From: Methanosarcina thermophila TM-1
GTDB lineage: Archaea > Halobacteriota > Methanosarcinia > Methanosarcinales > Methanosarcinaceae
Assembly: GCF_000969885.1 (NCBI RefSeq)
Contig: NZ_CP009501.1
Coordinates: 806,001 to 870,000, forward strand
DNA: 64,000 nucleotides
Direction of reading: 5' to 3'
Below the pieces are notes generated by a model that searched no databases, had not been told where the DNA came from, and saw only the letters and a program-made list of their open reading frames with translations. The position numbers and the translations under genes were made by a program. Positions 1 to 7,448 of the stretch are shown piece by piece (within the stretch, counting starts at the first letter, position 1; each line of letters begins with the position of its first letter).

Positions 1-1247
1 CCTTTGTTCGTTTGATATACTCAAACAGAATTTATGAATGGCAATGTTCTTGCACGGCAAAGGAACGAAAAGTATGGTATTTTCACTGGCTGCTTACCAG
101 TAATAGTAGTGTAAAGGAAATCAAACTGTTTAATCTTGGGCCTTTGTTCACGAAAAGGTACCATAACTTACGTAAGAAGCTTCGAAAGGAACGATTAACC
201 ATAACAGCTAAACAATCTGTAGCAGACCTAGCTACCCAAACCGTTAGTATTGCAACTATTTTTGTAAGTTTCATATTTATCGCTATGAGAGCTTTTCAGG
301 GAAATATAACCCTTGGTGACCTGGTAATGTACTTTGGAGCTTTACAACAGGGCTATTCATTTCTTTCTAATTTCCTAAATGGTTTTGCAGATCTTTACGA
401 GGACAACCTCTTTATGACAACGCTTTATAAATTTTTAGATCTAAAGCCTGCTTTGAAAGAATCATCAAATACAATACCAGTGCCTGAAAAGATTAAAGAT
501 GGGATCTTCTTCGAACATGTTGGATTTAGCTATCCTAACCAAAAAACCAGAGTCCTGAAAGACATCAACCTGCACATAAGTGCTGGAAAGACCATAGCTC
601 TTGTTGGAGACAATGGATCGGGCAAAACTACACTGATAAAACTTCTTTGCAGATTCTATGATCCGACTGAAGGAAGGATACTGATTGACGGAATCGACAT
701 CCGCAATTTCAAAATACTAGATTTACGAAAAGAAATTAGTATCGTCTTTCAGGATTATATACATTACAATTTAACTGCTAGAGAAAATATTTGGTTCGGT
801 GATGTAAATAAGCCTGTTGACGAAAAAAATATCCTGCAAGCAGCGGCGTGTTCAGGAGCAAATCGTATTATTGAACAGCTTGATAATGGCTACGAGACTA
901 TCCTGGGAAAGTGGCTTGAGGATGGCACAGAATTGAGTATTGGGGAATGGCAGAAAATAGCTATTGCCAGGGCTTTTTTCCGGGATTCCCAGATAATAGT
1001 TCTGGACGAGCCTACAAGCTCATTAGATCCGAAGGCTGAAGACGAAGTTTTCAAAAAATTTAAGCAAATTGCTGCAGGTCGAACTGCTATAATAATAAGT
1101 CACAGACTCTCAACAGTGAAAATGGCGGATTCCATATATTTCATGAAAGAGGGAAGGATCCTGGAAAGTGGTACTCATGATGAATTGATGGCTCTTGATG
1201 GTGAGTATGCACAACTTTTTAGGATTCAATCAAAACATTATAACTAA
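1..1247 (+). CDS. ABC transporter, fused permease-ATPase, 5'-truncated by window edge
   Basis: ATP-driven exporter half-molecule; the reading frame is open to base 1, so the N-terminal transmembrane part lies outside the window. Visible are the last permease helices (TVSIATIFVSFIFIAM and GDLVMYFGALQQGYSF) and a complete nucleotide-binding domain: Walker A GDNGSGKTT, a variant signature LSIGEWQ instead of LSGGQ, Walker B IIVLDEPTSSLDP and H-loop ISHRLS. The motif AWYFHWLLT-like stretch plus 'KEIKLFNLG' and the LSIGEWQ signature are, as I recall, typical of bacteriocin or peptide-export ABC proteins of the multidrug/lipid-A-exporter type. The gene converges with the radical SAM gene, whose stop is only 40 bases away, so an export role for a modified peptide is an inference from proximity, not from shared transcription. 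Confidence 0.9.
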   Translation, partial: FVRLIYSNRIYEWQCSCTAKERKVWYFHWLLTSNSSVKEIKLFNLGPLFTKRYHNLRKKLRKERLTITAKQSVADLATQTVSIATIFVSFIFIAMRAFQGNITLGDLVMYFGALQQGYSFLSNFLNGFADLYEDNLFMTTLYKFLDLKPALKESSNTIPVPEKIKDGIFFEHVGFSYPNQKTRVLKDINLHISAGKTIALVGDNGSGKTTLIKLLCRFYDPTEGRILIDGIDIRNFKILDLRKEISIVFQDYIHYNLTARENIWFGDVNKPVDEKNILQAAACSGANRIIEQLDNGYETILGKWLEDGTELSIGEWQKIAIARAFFRDSQIIVLDEPTSSLDPKAEDEVFKKFKQIAAGRTAIIISHRLSTVKMADSIYFMKEGRILESGTHDELMALDGEYAQLFRIQSKHYN

Positions 1248-1286
1248 AGAAAAAAGATCTAAGATTAAGTTCTAATTTATGTTTAG

Positions 1287-2336
1287 TCATGTTACATTTT
1301 GCTTTTTTTCAGGATAGCAGCAGTAAAGGTTTTCAAATTTAGAATTAGTTGTAAAATAACAACTTCCCCTGCATCCACCTCGGCAAATGGCTCCTTTATC
1401 ACAATCTTTACAACTGCCTGTCAGCATACTAACATCAAAATTTCTGTTGTAAGCAAAATTGCCTTCTTTAAACCAGATTTCGGATAAGGATTCTTCACGC
1501 AAATTGCCTTCAATAAACTCATCTGAGTACAGGGATTCACAACCTTTTACATTGCCTATACTATCTATTCCCACTACTCGCAAGCCCGCCTGGCATCCTG
1601 ACCATTCACAAACTGTCCCTGGCGGACCCCTCAAATATGGTTCATTTTCATCAAAGTATCCGATGTCATCTCCTGCATAGATCGCGATCTTCTTTTCTTC
1701 ACGCTTTTCTCTAATAAACTTGGTAATCAGCGGCACCTTAGCTGGGTCCAGGATAAGATTCTTTTCATCGGCCATATTTCCCATTGGATTAACTATCTGT
1801 ATCTGCCAGGCCTTTATGCCCTTCTCCACAAGTAACTCATACATTTGCCATAAATCCTCAAAATTACTATCAACCAGACTGGTTACAACAGCCACAGGTA
1901 TTTTTTCTCTTTTGAAGATATCAAAAGCTTTCATCACTTTTTCGAATGATGTGTTTACATTTCTCATATTATTATGATTGCTTTCCATTCCATCGAGAGA
2001 AATTCCCACATTAGTTAATTTGGCGTATTTGATCTGGGCAATTTGTTCATCTCCAAGTAAAAAGCCATTGGTAATAATATTAACATGAAGACCATTTTCA
2101 GATAATTTTCTGGCTATTTTTTCCCATCCCTTGTACAGAAAAACTTCTCCTCCAATGAAAGTTACCTGTTCGCATCCAAGTTCTATTAGCTGTTCGGCGA
2201 CGTTAAGACATTCATCAACTGTGAGTTCTCTTCCTCTGGCTTTTCCTGCCATAGAGCCGCAGTGTTTGCAATTCATATTACATTTTAGCGTAAGTTCCCA
2301 TACACAGAATTGAGGTATGTATTCAATTTGATTCAT
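1287..2336 (-). CDS. Radical SAM/SPASM peptide maturase, candidate splicease-type
   Basis: Iron-sulfur enzyme expected to modify a ribosomal peptide. CX3CX2C of the radical SAM cluster is at residues 19, 23 and 26 (LKCNMNCKHCGS), followed by the FIGGEVFL loop (GGE motif). The C-terminal third is a Cys-rich SPASM region (CEWSGCQAG, KGCES, CKDCDKGAICRGGCRGSC) able to hold auxiliary clusters. The start ATG at 2336 is chosen because ACGGAG lies 8 bases upstream; an upstream in-frame ATG at 2387 lacks a ribosome site. The 'CxHCGSxAGxxR.xELT' start and the GDDIGY segment resemble, from memory, the maturases of Nif11-class peptides that include the tyramine-excising PlpX. A small peptide gene with xYG motifs sits 300 bases upstream on the same strand. 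The enzyme class is solid; the exact reaction is inference. Confidence 0.85.
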   Translation of the reverse strand: MNQIEYIPQFCVWELTLKCNMNCKHCGSMAGKARGRELTVDECLNVAEQLIELGCEQVTFIGGEVFLYKGWEKIARKLSENGLHVNIITNGFLLGDEQIAQIKYAKLTNVGISLDGMESNHNNMRNVNTSFEKVMKAFDIFKREKIPVAVVTSLVDSNFEDLWQMYELLVEKGIKAWQIQIVNPMGNMADEKNLILDPAKVPLITKFIREKREEKKIAIYAGDDIGYFDENEPYLRGPPGTVCEWSGCQAGLRVVGIDSIGNVKGCESLYSDEFIEGNLREESLSEIWFKEGNFAYNRNFDVSMLTGSCKDCDKGAICRGGCRGSCYFTTNSKFENLYCCYPEKKQNVT

Positions 2337-2451
2337 TTGTATTACTCCGTATAAAATGAGAATCTGGCAAAAGATAGATTTGAACATCAGGATGCTACAT
2401 TAATTTAGGGAGGAATGCATTAATTTAGAGGTCAAATTTTAAATATAGTAT

Positions 2452-2562
2452 GACTTACACAGTTGAAGTGTAAAATCAAGTACAATGTATTCTGCAATTA
2501 AAAATATACCATTTAACCAGTTATGGGTTTTTTATTGATTTTTCGGTTAAGCTGTGTAAGTC
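2452..2562. repeat. 11-bp inverted repeat between peptide gene and maturase gene
   Basis: GACTTACACAG at 2452-2462 is the exact reverse complement of CTGTGTAAGTC at 2552-2562. The spacer between the small peptide gene and the radical SAM gene (2337-2635) is AT-rich and shows no other gene. A long-range stem in the transcript could tune how much maturase is made relative to peptide, but this is inference. Confidence 0.4.
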
Positions 2563-2635
2563 CTTTAAAGATTTCTTAAAGAAATATGAACTAAACTTTC
2601 TATAATCTTATTTCTTTCTTCATATTTCAATTACT

Positions 2636-2797
2636 TCACTTGGTATCCTCGACTACGATCACCCCGTACATGGGCACTATAGGTGGTACTGGTACTACCC
2701 CGTATTTCAGCACAGGACATGGTTTTTTCTTTCGTCTGTTTCTGTCAAATTGATGACACCAAGCAATGTTCATTTCATCAATTGTTCCGTCTGTCAT
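2636..2797 (-). CDS. Candidate RiPP precursor peptide with two xYG motifs (53 aa)
   Basis: Small gene upstream of the radical SAM/SPASM gene on the same strand. ATG at 2797 follows GGTGAAGAG, a good ribosome site; stop TGA at 2636. The first ~25 residues are polar (DEMNIAWCHQFDRNRRKKK) and could be a leader; the C-terminal half is a Pro/Val-rich core with KYGVVP at residues 31-36 and PMYGVI at 42-47. xYG motifs in a Pro/Val context are what PlpX-type spliceases process in spliceotide precursors: the enzyme removes tyramine from Tyr and leaves an alpha-keto-beta-amino acid. No Nif11-like leader is evident, which differs from the cyanobacterial prototype. Coding status rests on ribosome site, context and motif pair; I have no homology search. 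Confidence 0.7.
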   Translation of the reverse strand: MTDGTIDEMNIAWCHQFDRNRRKKKPCPVLKYGVVPVPPIVPMYGVIVVEDTK

Positions 2798-2898
2798 CTC
2801 TTCACCACTCCATCTAATTTTTTTATTCTTTCAAAATGTAATTAATTAATAGTTTTTCTATAATTTAAAAACCTTAAAATCATAAAGGTACAATTTTA

Positions 2899-3456
2899 TC
2901 ATACTTGTTTTTGATATTTTATCACTTGTTTTTGCTCCGATTTTACCTCTTGTTTTTGCTTCAATTTTACCGAGACTACTTCCTTATTTTCCTTTAGTTT
3001 AACTTTTACTACAGCAGACTGTTTTTGATTAATTGTTCCATCCGATGTTTGTGCAGCATGCTGTAGTTGGTAAAGGTCAACATTCACACCATTTTCTATC
3101 TTTGATATGCCAAAACCTTGTTCAGAGCTAGTGTCTATTTCATTATCGCCGTTATTCGACCACGAATCAACCTGTTGTTCTTCATCCAACCTTGCAACTA
3201 CTTTTTTTATATTACCATCTTTATCATAAACAACTTTTAAATTATTTTTACTGGCTTGATTTATCTCTCCGTTATCCGTTTGGGCAATCTGAACCTGACC
3301 AGAAATATAATTAACTCCATCGCGAGTAACGTTTAATGAGGCTGCTTGAACTTGATCCGCTGAAGATCCAGCTACAGCAGTACCGATACATGTCACCATT
3401 AATAATACACATATGAACAGCGAAAATATTTTATTAAAGACTGATTTATCTAATAT
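2899..3456 (-). CDS. Secreted repeat-containing protein, apparent ATA start
   Basis: Secreted protein of unknown function. The first standard start codon is the ATG at 3399, which would leave only half a signal peptide. The frame is open upstream to 3459, and extending to an ATA codon at 3456 gives a complete signal peptide: Lys-containing N terminus, hydrophobic core IFSLFICVLLMVTCIG and a small-residue cleavage region near AVAGSSA. A strong GGGGGG ribosome site lies 7 bases before that ATA. The mature part has loose repeats of the form Q-x-A-Q-x-(S/T)-D-x-G-x-I-x-Q (IAQTDNGEINQ, AAQTSDGTINQ) and ends in a Lys/Gln/Val-rich tail (KLKQKQEVKSEQKQ). The gene at 4022-4540 is a paralogue with the same signal-peptide style and repeat motif. 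A cell-surface fibre role is only a guess. Confidence 0.6.
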   Translation of the reverse strand: MLDKSVFNKIFSLFICVLLMVTCIGTAVAGSSADQVQAASLNVTRDGVNYISGQVQIAQTDNGEINQASKNNLKVVYDKDGNIKKVVARLDEEQQVDSWSNNGDNEIDTSSEQGFGISKIENGVNVDLYQLQHAAQTSDGTINQKQSAVVKVKLKENKEVVSVKLKQKQEVKSEQKQVIKYQKQV

Positions 3457-3525
3457 TTCTTATCCCCCCTTGTGTTTAAAAAAACAAAAATACACTCCTG
3501 AATAGTATAGCATTATAATTCAGCT

Positions 3526-3828
3526 TCACTTAGAAGTAAAGTGTCCACTAAGAGTTTGATCGGAATATACATATGCGGAATTACCAGATGCAGAAGCCTG
3601 CGTAACACCTAAAGCAGCCATTCCATTCTTAAGTATTTCCGCCTGTGTATACGCAACTGCACTCGCAGATGAGGGCTTATCTACAGAACTTGCAGTTGCG
3701 TATACATAATTGGATACGCTTACAGTACCACGGATAACCTTATCTTTCTTAGGGGCTGCACTTGCTCCTGATACCAGCACTGTGAGAAGAATACACAGCA
3801 CCAAACCCACTGCTATTAATTTTCTCAT
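3526..3828 (-). CDS. Small secreted protein with alternating Ala/Ser pattern
   Basis: 100-residue protein of unknown function with a clear signal peptide (MRKLIAVGLVLCILL..., cleavage near SGASA). The mature part is rich in Ala, Ser, Tyr and Val in an alternating pattern (SASAVAYTQAEI, TQASASGNSAYVYS), which favours beta structure. The signal peptide and the G-x-A-A-x-G-x-x-Q-A-x-A-x-G pattern resemble the product at 5928-6293, so the two look like diverged relatives. ATG at 3828 has GGAGTG 7 bases upstream. It lies among five small secreted-protein genes. Confidence 0.7.
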   Translation of the reverse strand: MRKLIAVGLVLCILLTVLVSGASAAPKKDKVIRGTVSVSNYVYATASSVDKPSSASAVAYTQAEILKNGMAALGVTQASASGNSAYVYSDQTLSGHFTSK

Positions 3829-3983
3829 TTCGCCACACTCCTATGTTTACTTTAAATATTTGACAAATTTTTGTCATGTATTAATAGACGACCAATGCTT
3901 ATGGAGTCGTCAAAATTATCATTATTTTCCCCACTAATCCATGAAATTCTTCTTTCCGAAGCTATCAAGCCAGCCGAAAGGGC

Positions 3984-4025
3984 AGTTCACATTACATCAT
4001 TTATAGTTCACATTACATCATTTAT
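3984..4025. repeat. Exact 21-bp tandem duplication
   Basis: The unit AGTTCACATTACATCATTTAT occurs at 3984-4004 and again at 4005-4025, spanning the end of the secreted-protein gene on the minus strand. It looks like a recent local slippage event; the stop codon of that gene falls in the second copy. Confidence 0.8.
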
Positions 4026-4540
4026 TTTTGTTGCATGTGCATTATGCCTATCACTTTATCCTTTGGTGTAGATATGATTTTTAAGAAGGCTCTTTGCTCC
4101 TGGTAGATATCCCCATCCGACGCTTGACTTTGGCTTAACTTAATTTCCCCACTATCGTCTGTATTAATTGTCTTAACTAAATTTGAGTTTGGTTCCGCAA
4201 TTGAATTTTTATTATTACTGTCATCCGTAGATGGGACATCAACGCTTTGGATTTCGCTCGCTCTTACAGTTGTGATTTCCACCCCACTTTGAGGGTTAAC
4301 GAATACTTCTTCACTACCCTGCTGGGCTTGAGTTATTATTCCATCTCCAGATAATATCTCAGCAGATTGTTGCTGATCAACATTATAGCTAATCTTGCCA
4401 TCATTAACGATCACTTCACCTGTTTGAGACTGATCAGCTGAAGACAAAGCTGAAGCACTATTAATAGAAGTTATCATTAGTGCTGCGCATATCAACAGAA
4501 AAGTAATACTTTTAAAAGTCAAACTTGTAAATATATTCAC
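4022..4540 (-). CDS. Secreted repeat-containing protein, paralogue of the 2899-3456 product
   Basis: Secreted protein, about 172 residues, unknown function. The frame extends to an ATG at 4555, but that ATG is inside the sequence ATGGAGGGGG, which is itself a strong ribosome site for the GTG at 4540; I therefore choose the GTG. The signal peptide is SITFLLICAALMITSINSASA. The mature part is Gln/Ser/Asp-rich with repeats such as QQSAEILSGDGIITQAQ and QSQASDGDIYQEQ, the same x-Q-x-(S/A)-D-G-x-I-x-Q-x-Q pattern seen in the neighbour. These spaced Gln/Asp-Gly repeats recall bacterial curli-type fibre repeats only in general design. Confidence 0.65.
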   Translation of the reverse strand: MNIFTSLTFKSITFLLICAALMITSINSASALSSADQSQTGEVIVNDGKISYNVDQQQSAEILSGDGIITQAQQGSEEVFVNPQSGVEITTVRASEIQSVDVPSTDDSNNKNSIAEPNSNLVKTINTDDSGEIKLSQSQASDGDIYQEQRAFLKIISTPKDKVIGIMHMQQK

Positions 4541-4555
4541 TTTTACCCCCTCCAT

Positions 4556-5291
4556 TTAAAAGTGAACTACACTCCCAGAGAATACAGCTTATTGTTTATA
4601 CTCCGAAGCAACGCTAATAAGCCCACTAGCCCTACATCTATCCAGAGCCACATGAAAATACCAAGATTTGCATTTTTCATATTGATCTGCTGTAATGATC
4701 AAAATCCCTAGTAATAAAAAAATGGCTCTGTTCATAGTGGCATTTTTTTTATATAAAAAGATATTCATATATTAAAAAACTATACAGTTTGAAACTTGAT
4801 TTTTCTCTTCCCTTACGGTCATTCAGAAGACTGCCAGGGAAAAAAACATTTTATATTTTTTTTGTTAAAAGAGTATAGAAGGTGGTCGATGATGTGAACT
4901 TAAAGTACAAAAACATAACATTTTACATTTTGATTTAAATCTAAATCTTGGACAGTTGAAGGTCAAATAACATTGATTTTTCAGCTCAATTATATAAATC
5001 TATGATTATTTTTATACCTTTTATAATATCAATTATGAAACCCTTTATATTATAATAGTCCTATTATATTGATATTTATCGTTTTAGGCTATATTAATTT
5101 TAATGTTTCTTTTATATTCAAAGAGATATATAAAAAGGATAAATTTATATATTTTAGTCGAATCCTAAGTATTGTGACTTATTCCAGCACAACTATGGTG
5201 GAAGGGGATGCTAGCTCAGAGTATGCTGAGCACATTTTGCATACGTCTCAGCCTATGGTTGTGAGGGACATTTTATACAATATTAAGTCAC
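4556..5291. other. AT-rich intergenic stretch without a supported gene
   Basis: More than 700 bases between divergent transcription blocks. It is very AT-rich. One 77-codon open frame (5069-5302, plus strand) has no ribosome site and runs into a tandem repeat; I do not accept it. Nothing else is recognisable except possible TATA elements around 4745-4760 and 5040-5060. Confidence 0.5.
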
Positions 5292-5343
5292 AAGTACTGT
5301 AAACTAGTACGGGGTATAAGTACTGTAAACTAGTACGGGGTAT
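5292..5343. repeat. 26-bp tandem direct repeat plus diverged third copy
   Basis: Two exact copies of a 26-bp unit beginning AAGTACTGTAAACTAGTACG lie at 5292-5317 and 5318-5343; a diverged copy (AGTATTGTAAATTTGTATGG) follows at about 5355-5385. The array immediately precedes the larger 65/40-bp array. AAGTACTGT/ACTAGTAC gives the unit partial dyad symmetry. Confidence 0.8.
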
Positions 5344-5404
5344 AGTTAGATATTACAGTATTGTAAATTTGTATGGGTATAGTTTAATCATCACAGCAGA
5401 ACTA

Positions 5405-5852
5405 CGGGGTAATTAATTAGTGGGTAATAATTAGTGTTTGATAGCTACCACTATCAATGGATCCCACTAATTAGTAATTAATTAGTGGGTAATAATTAGT
5501 GTTTGATAGCTACCACTATCAATGGATCCCACTAATTAGTAATTAATTAGTGGGTAATAATTAGTGTTTGATAGCTACCACTATCAATGGATCCCACTAA
5601 TTAGTAATTAATTAGTGGGTAATAATTAGTGTTTGATAGCTACCACTATCAATGGATCCCACTAATTAGTAATTAATTAGTGGGTAATAATTAGTGTTTG
5701 ATAGCTACCACTATCAATGGATCCCACTAATTAGTGTTTGATAGCTACCACTATCAATGGATCCCACTAATTAGTGTTTGATAGCTACCACTATCAGTGG
5801 ATCCCACTAATTAGTGTTTGATAGCTACCACTATCATTAGATCCCACTAATT
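5405..5852. repeat. Tandem repeat array: 65-bp units followed by 40-bp units
   Basis: The marker GGATCCCACTAATTAG recurs at 5459, 5524, 5589, 5654 and 5719 (exact 65-bp spacing) and then at 5759, 5799 and 5839 (40-bp spacing). The 40-bp unit is TTAGTG-TTT-GATAG-CTACCA-CTATC-...-CACTAA: nested inverted repeats (TTAGTG/CACTAA and GATAG/CTATC), so each unit can fold into a hairpin. The 65-bp form adds a TAATTAATTAGTGGGTAATAA segment. The last two copies carry point changes (CAGTGG, CATTAG), as expected at an array edge. The array ends about 75 bases before the start of a secreted-protein gene. No spacers vary, so it is not a CRISPR array. Confidence 0.95.
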
Positions 5853-5927
5853 AGTGCTACAAAGGTACCTCTAGATTTGTTTGTGATGATATATATGTTT
5901 AACTTAGGTTTAGGAAGAGGTGAATAA

Positions 5928-6293
5928 ATGAGAAAACTAATTGGAATATTAATTGCACTGTGTCTCCTCACAGCGTTTGTATCAACAGCCTCAGCTGGGG
6001 GCTGTAAGCCAGGTGAAAATTGTTTTGATACAAAGATAAAGAATGTTGATAATGGTCTAGCAAAGTCTACACCAATCAAACTTATCGTTGGCGCTAGCGA
6101 TTCTGAAGCAGAAGCAGAAGCAGAAGCAGAAGGTGACTGCCCACAAGCATATGCAGAAACTGGCGCTGGTCAGCTTGAAACCGGTACCTTTGCTTACGGC
6201 ATAGCACAAGCAGATGGATACAAGGCTGAAGCCGAAGCCGAATCAGAAAGCAAAGCATTCTCCGTATTTACTGCTAACAAGAAGAAGTACTAA
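5928..6293 (+). CDS. Small secreted protein with Glu-Ala repeats
   Basis: 121-residue secreted protein of unknown function. Strong ribosome site GAGGTGA 5 bases before ATG. Signal peptide MRKLIGILIALCLL... with cleavage near STASA. The mature part has CKPGENC near its N terminus, two strictly alternating acidic tracts (SEAEAEAEAEG around residues 63-73 and AEAEAESESK near 105), and a Gly/Ala/Tyr middle (ETGAGQLETGTFAYGIAQA). It shares signal-peptide style and alternating pattern with the 3526-3828 product. The 65/40-bp array lies directly upstream in what should be its promoter or leader region, and a strong terminator follows. Confidence 0.8.
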   Translation: MRKLIGILIALCLLTAFVSTASAGGCKPGENCFDTKIKNVDNGLAKSTPIKLIVGASDSEAEAEAEAEGDCPQAYAETGAGQLETGTFAYGIAQADGYKAEAEAESESKAFSVFTANKKKY

Positions 6294-6305
6294 TTAAATC
6301 TGCAT

Positions 6306-6341
6306 AGGAATTAGTATTGAAAAATACTAATTCCTTTTTTT
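6306..6341 (+). terminator. 13-bp hairpin with GAAA loop and T-run
   Basis: AGGAATTAGTATT (6306-6318) pairs perfectly with AATACTAATTCCT (6323-6335) around a GAAA tetraloop, followed by seven T. It lies 13 bases after the stop of the Glu-Ala-repeat protein and looks like an intrinsic-type terminator or a 3'-end stabiliser. The rest of 6342-6677 shows nothing recognisable. Confidence 0.75.
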
Positions 6342-6677
6342 GAGAGTTTAAAAAACTGTAATAACAGGTCATTTGCCCCGAAGATAAAAACACTGATGAT
6401 CTTGTTTCTTTTTATAGATATTTATCGTTGCCGAAAATTGTTCAGAAATTAAAGTAATCCCACCGTTAAGGCGATCTCAATATCCATAAAGAAAAGTCAT
6501 CCTACGAAATATTCAGCGAAGATGGAACGAAACAACTTTTGGTCAAAAATTAAAATCTATAATTAAAAAAGCAATAATTTCATATTATTAAGTAACTGTT
6601 GGATAGTCTTCTTAGCTTACTGACAGTTCTTCTGTTATGCAGTACGTATCAAAAAATCAGTAAAAGAGCTGAAAAGA

Positions 6678-7184
6678 ATGAACTGGAAAAAAAGTTTAAT
6701 ACTTATACTGGTTTTGATCTGTATTCCAGTCGCTGCAATCTCGCTTAATAGTGAAACCACATCACAGAATGGAGATGCTTCTGCGGCTTCAAAAGCTACA
6801 AGTCAAGCTACAATAAGCGATGAAGACATTTCTATGGCCTCAACACAGGATGGAGATGTTTCTGTGGCTTCAAAAGCTGCAAGTCAGGCTATAATAAGCA
6901 GCGGTGGAGACGTTTCTATGGTCTCAAAATCCACAAGTGAGGTCACTGTAAAACAGGGAGAAAGTTATACTGTTTCTCTAAAAGAAGATACGTCTACGGG
7001 CTATAATTGGAAAGTGACTCATTCAGATGGGCTCAAACTTCTATCTGACACGAACTCTGATGGAGAAAGGGAATTAAAGTTTCTTGCAGCTCAAAAAGGA
7101 AAACAAACAATAAAAGCGGAATACTACAAATCTGGAGAGGAAAGCCTAAAACTCACTTCTGAGTTTGTATTAAATGTAGTTTAA
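6678..7184 (+). CDS. Secreted chagasin-like (I42 family) peptidase inhibitor with repeat linker
   Basis: Secreted protein predicted to inhibit papain-like cysteine peptidases. Domains: signal peptide (KSLILILVLICIPVAAIS), a linker of three Ser/Ala-rich repeats GD(A/V)S-(A/V/M)-(A/V)SKA-(T/A)SQA (residues ~30-90), and a C-terminal chagasin-like domain (~93-168) with GESYTVSLKEDTSTGYNW, matching the GETLTVxL...NPTTGYxW core of family I42, and KFLAAQKGKQTIKAEY matching the later strand. The third inhibitory loop of the family (RPW) is not conserved, so inhibition may be weak or altered. The linker repeats echo the DG/Ser pattern of the nearby secreted proteins. Confidence 0.75.
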   Translation: MNWKKSLILILVLICIPVAAISLNSETTSQNGDASAASKATSQATISDEDISMASTQDGDVSVASKAASQAIISSGGDVSMVSKSTSEVTVKQGESYTVSLKEDTSTGYNWKVTHSDGLKLLSDTNSDGERELKFLAAQKGKQTIKAEYYKSGEESLKLTSEFVLNVV

Positions 7185-7448
7185 TGCACATAGGATTGTG
7201 TACCGAGGACAGATATATGTTATAAAGATATAAAGGCAGCAGTTACGATTTTACGAGGAAATTAAAATTATTATAAATCCAGATTGTCCTTCCTGATCAT
7301 CGGAATCTGACTGCGCACGCTAATTATCGATCTACTTCGAAAAGGCTAGTAACCATATATTAGATGGAAATATTAAGAAATTCTTTCGCTTCTTTTTCCA
7401 GAGATTTATATCTATTACCTGAGTTTATAAGAGAAATATGGGGTTTTC

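Noticed and set aside
1459-1680. Plus-strand frames within the radical SAM gene
   Set aside because: Shadows of the minus-strand gene, which has clear motifs.
5069-5302. 77-codon open frame on plus strand
   Set aside because: No ribosome site, AT-rich start, and its end runs into the 26-bp tandem repeat.
5405-5852. Possible CRISPR array
   Set aside because: The units have no variable spacers; whole 65/40-bp units are repeated and no cas gene is present.
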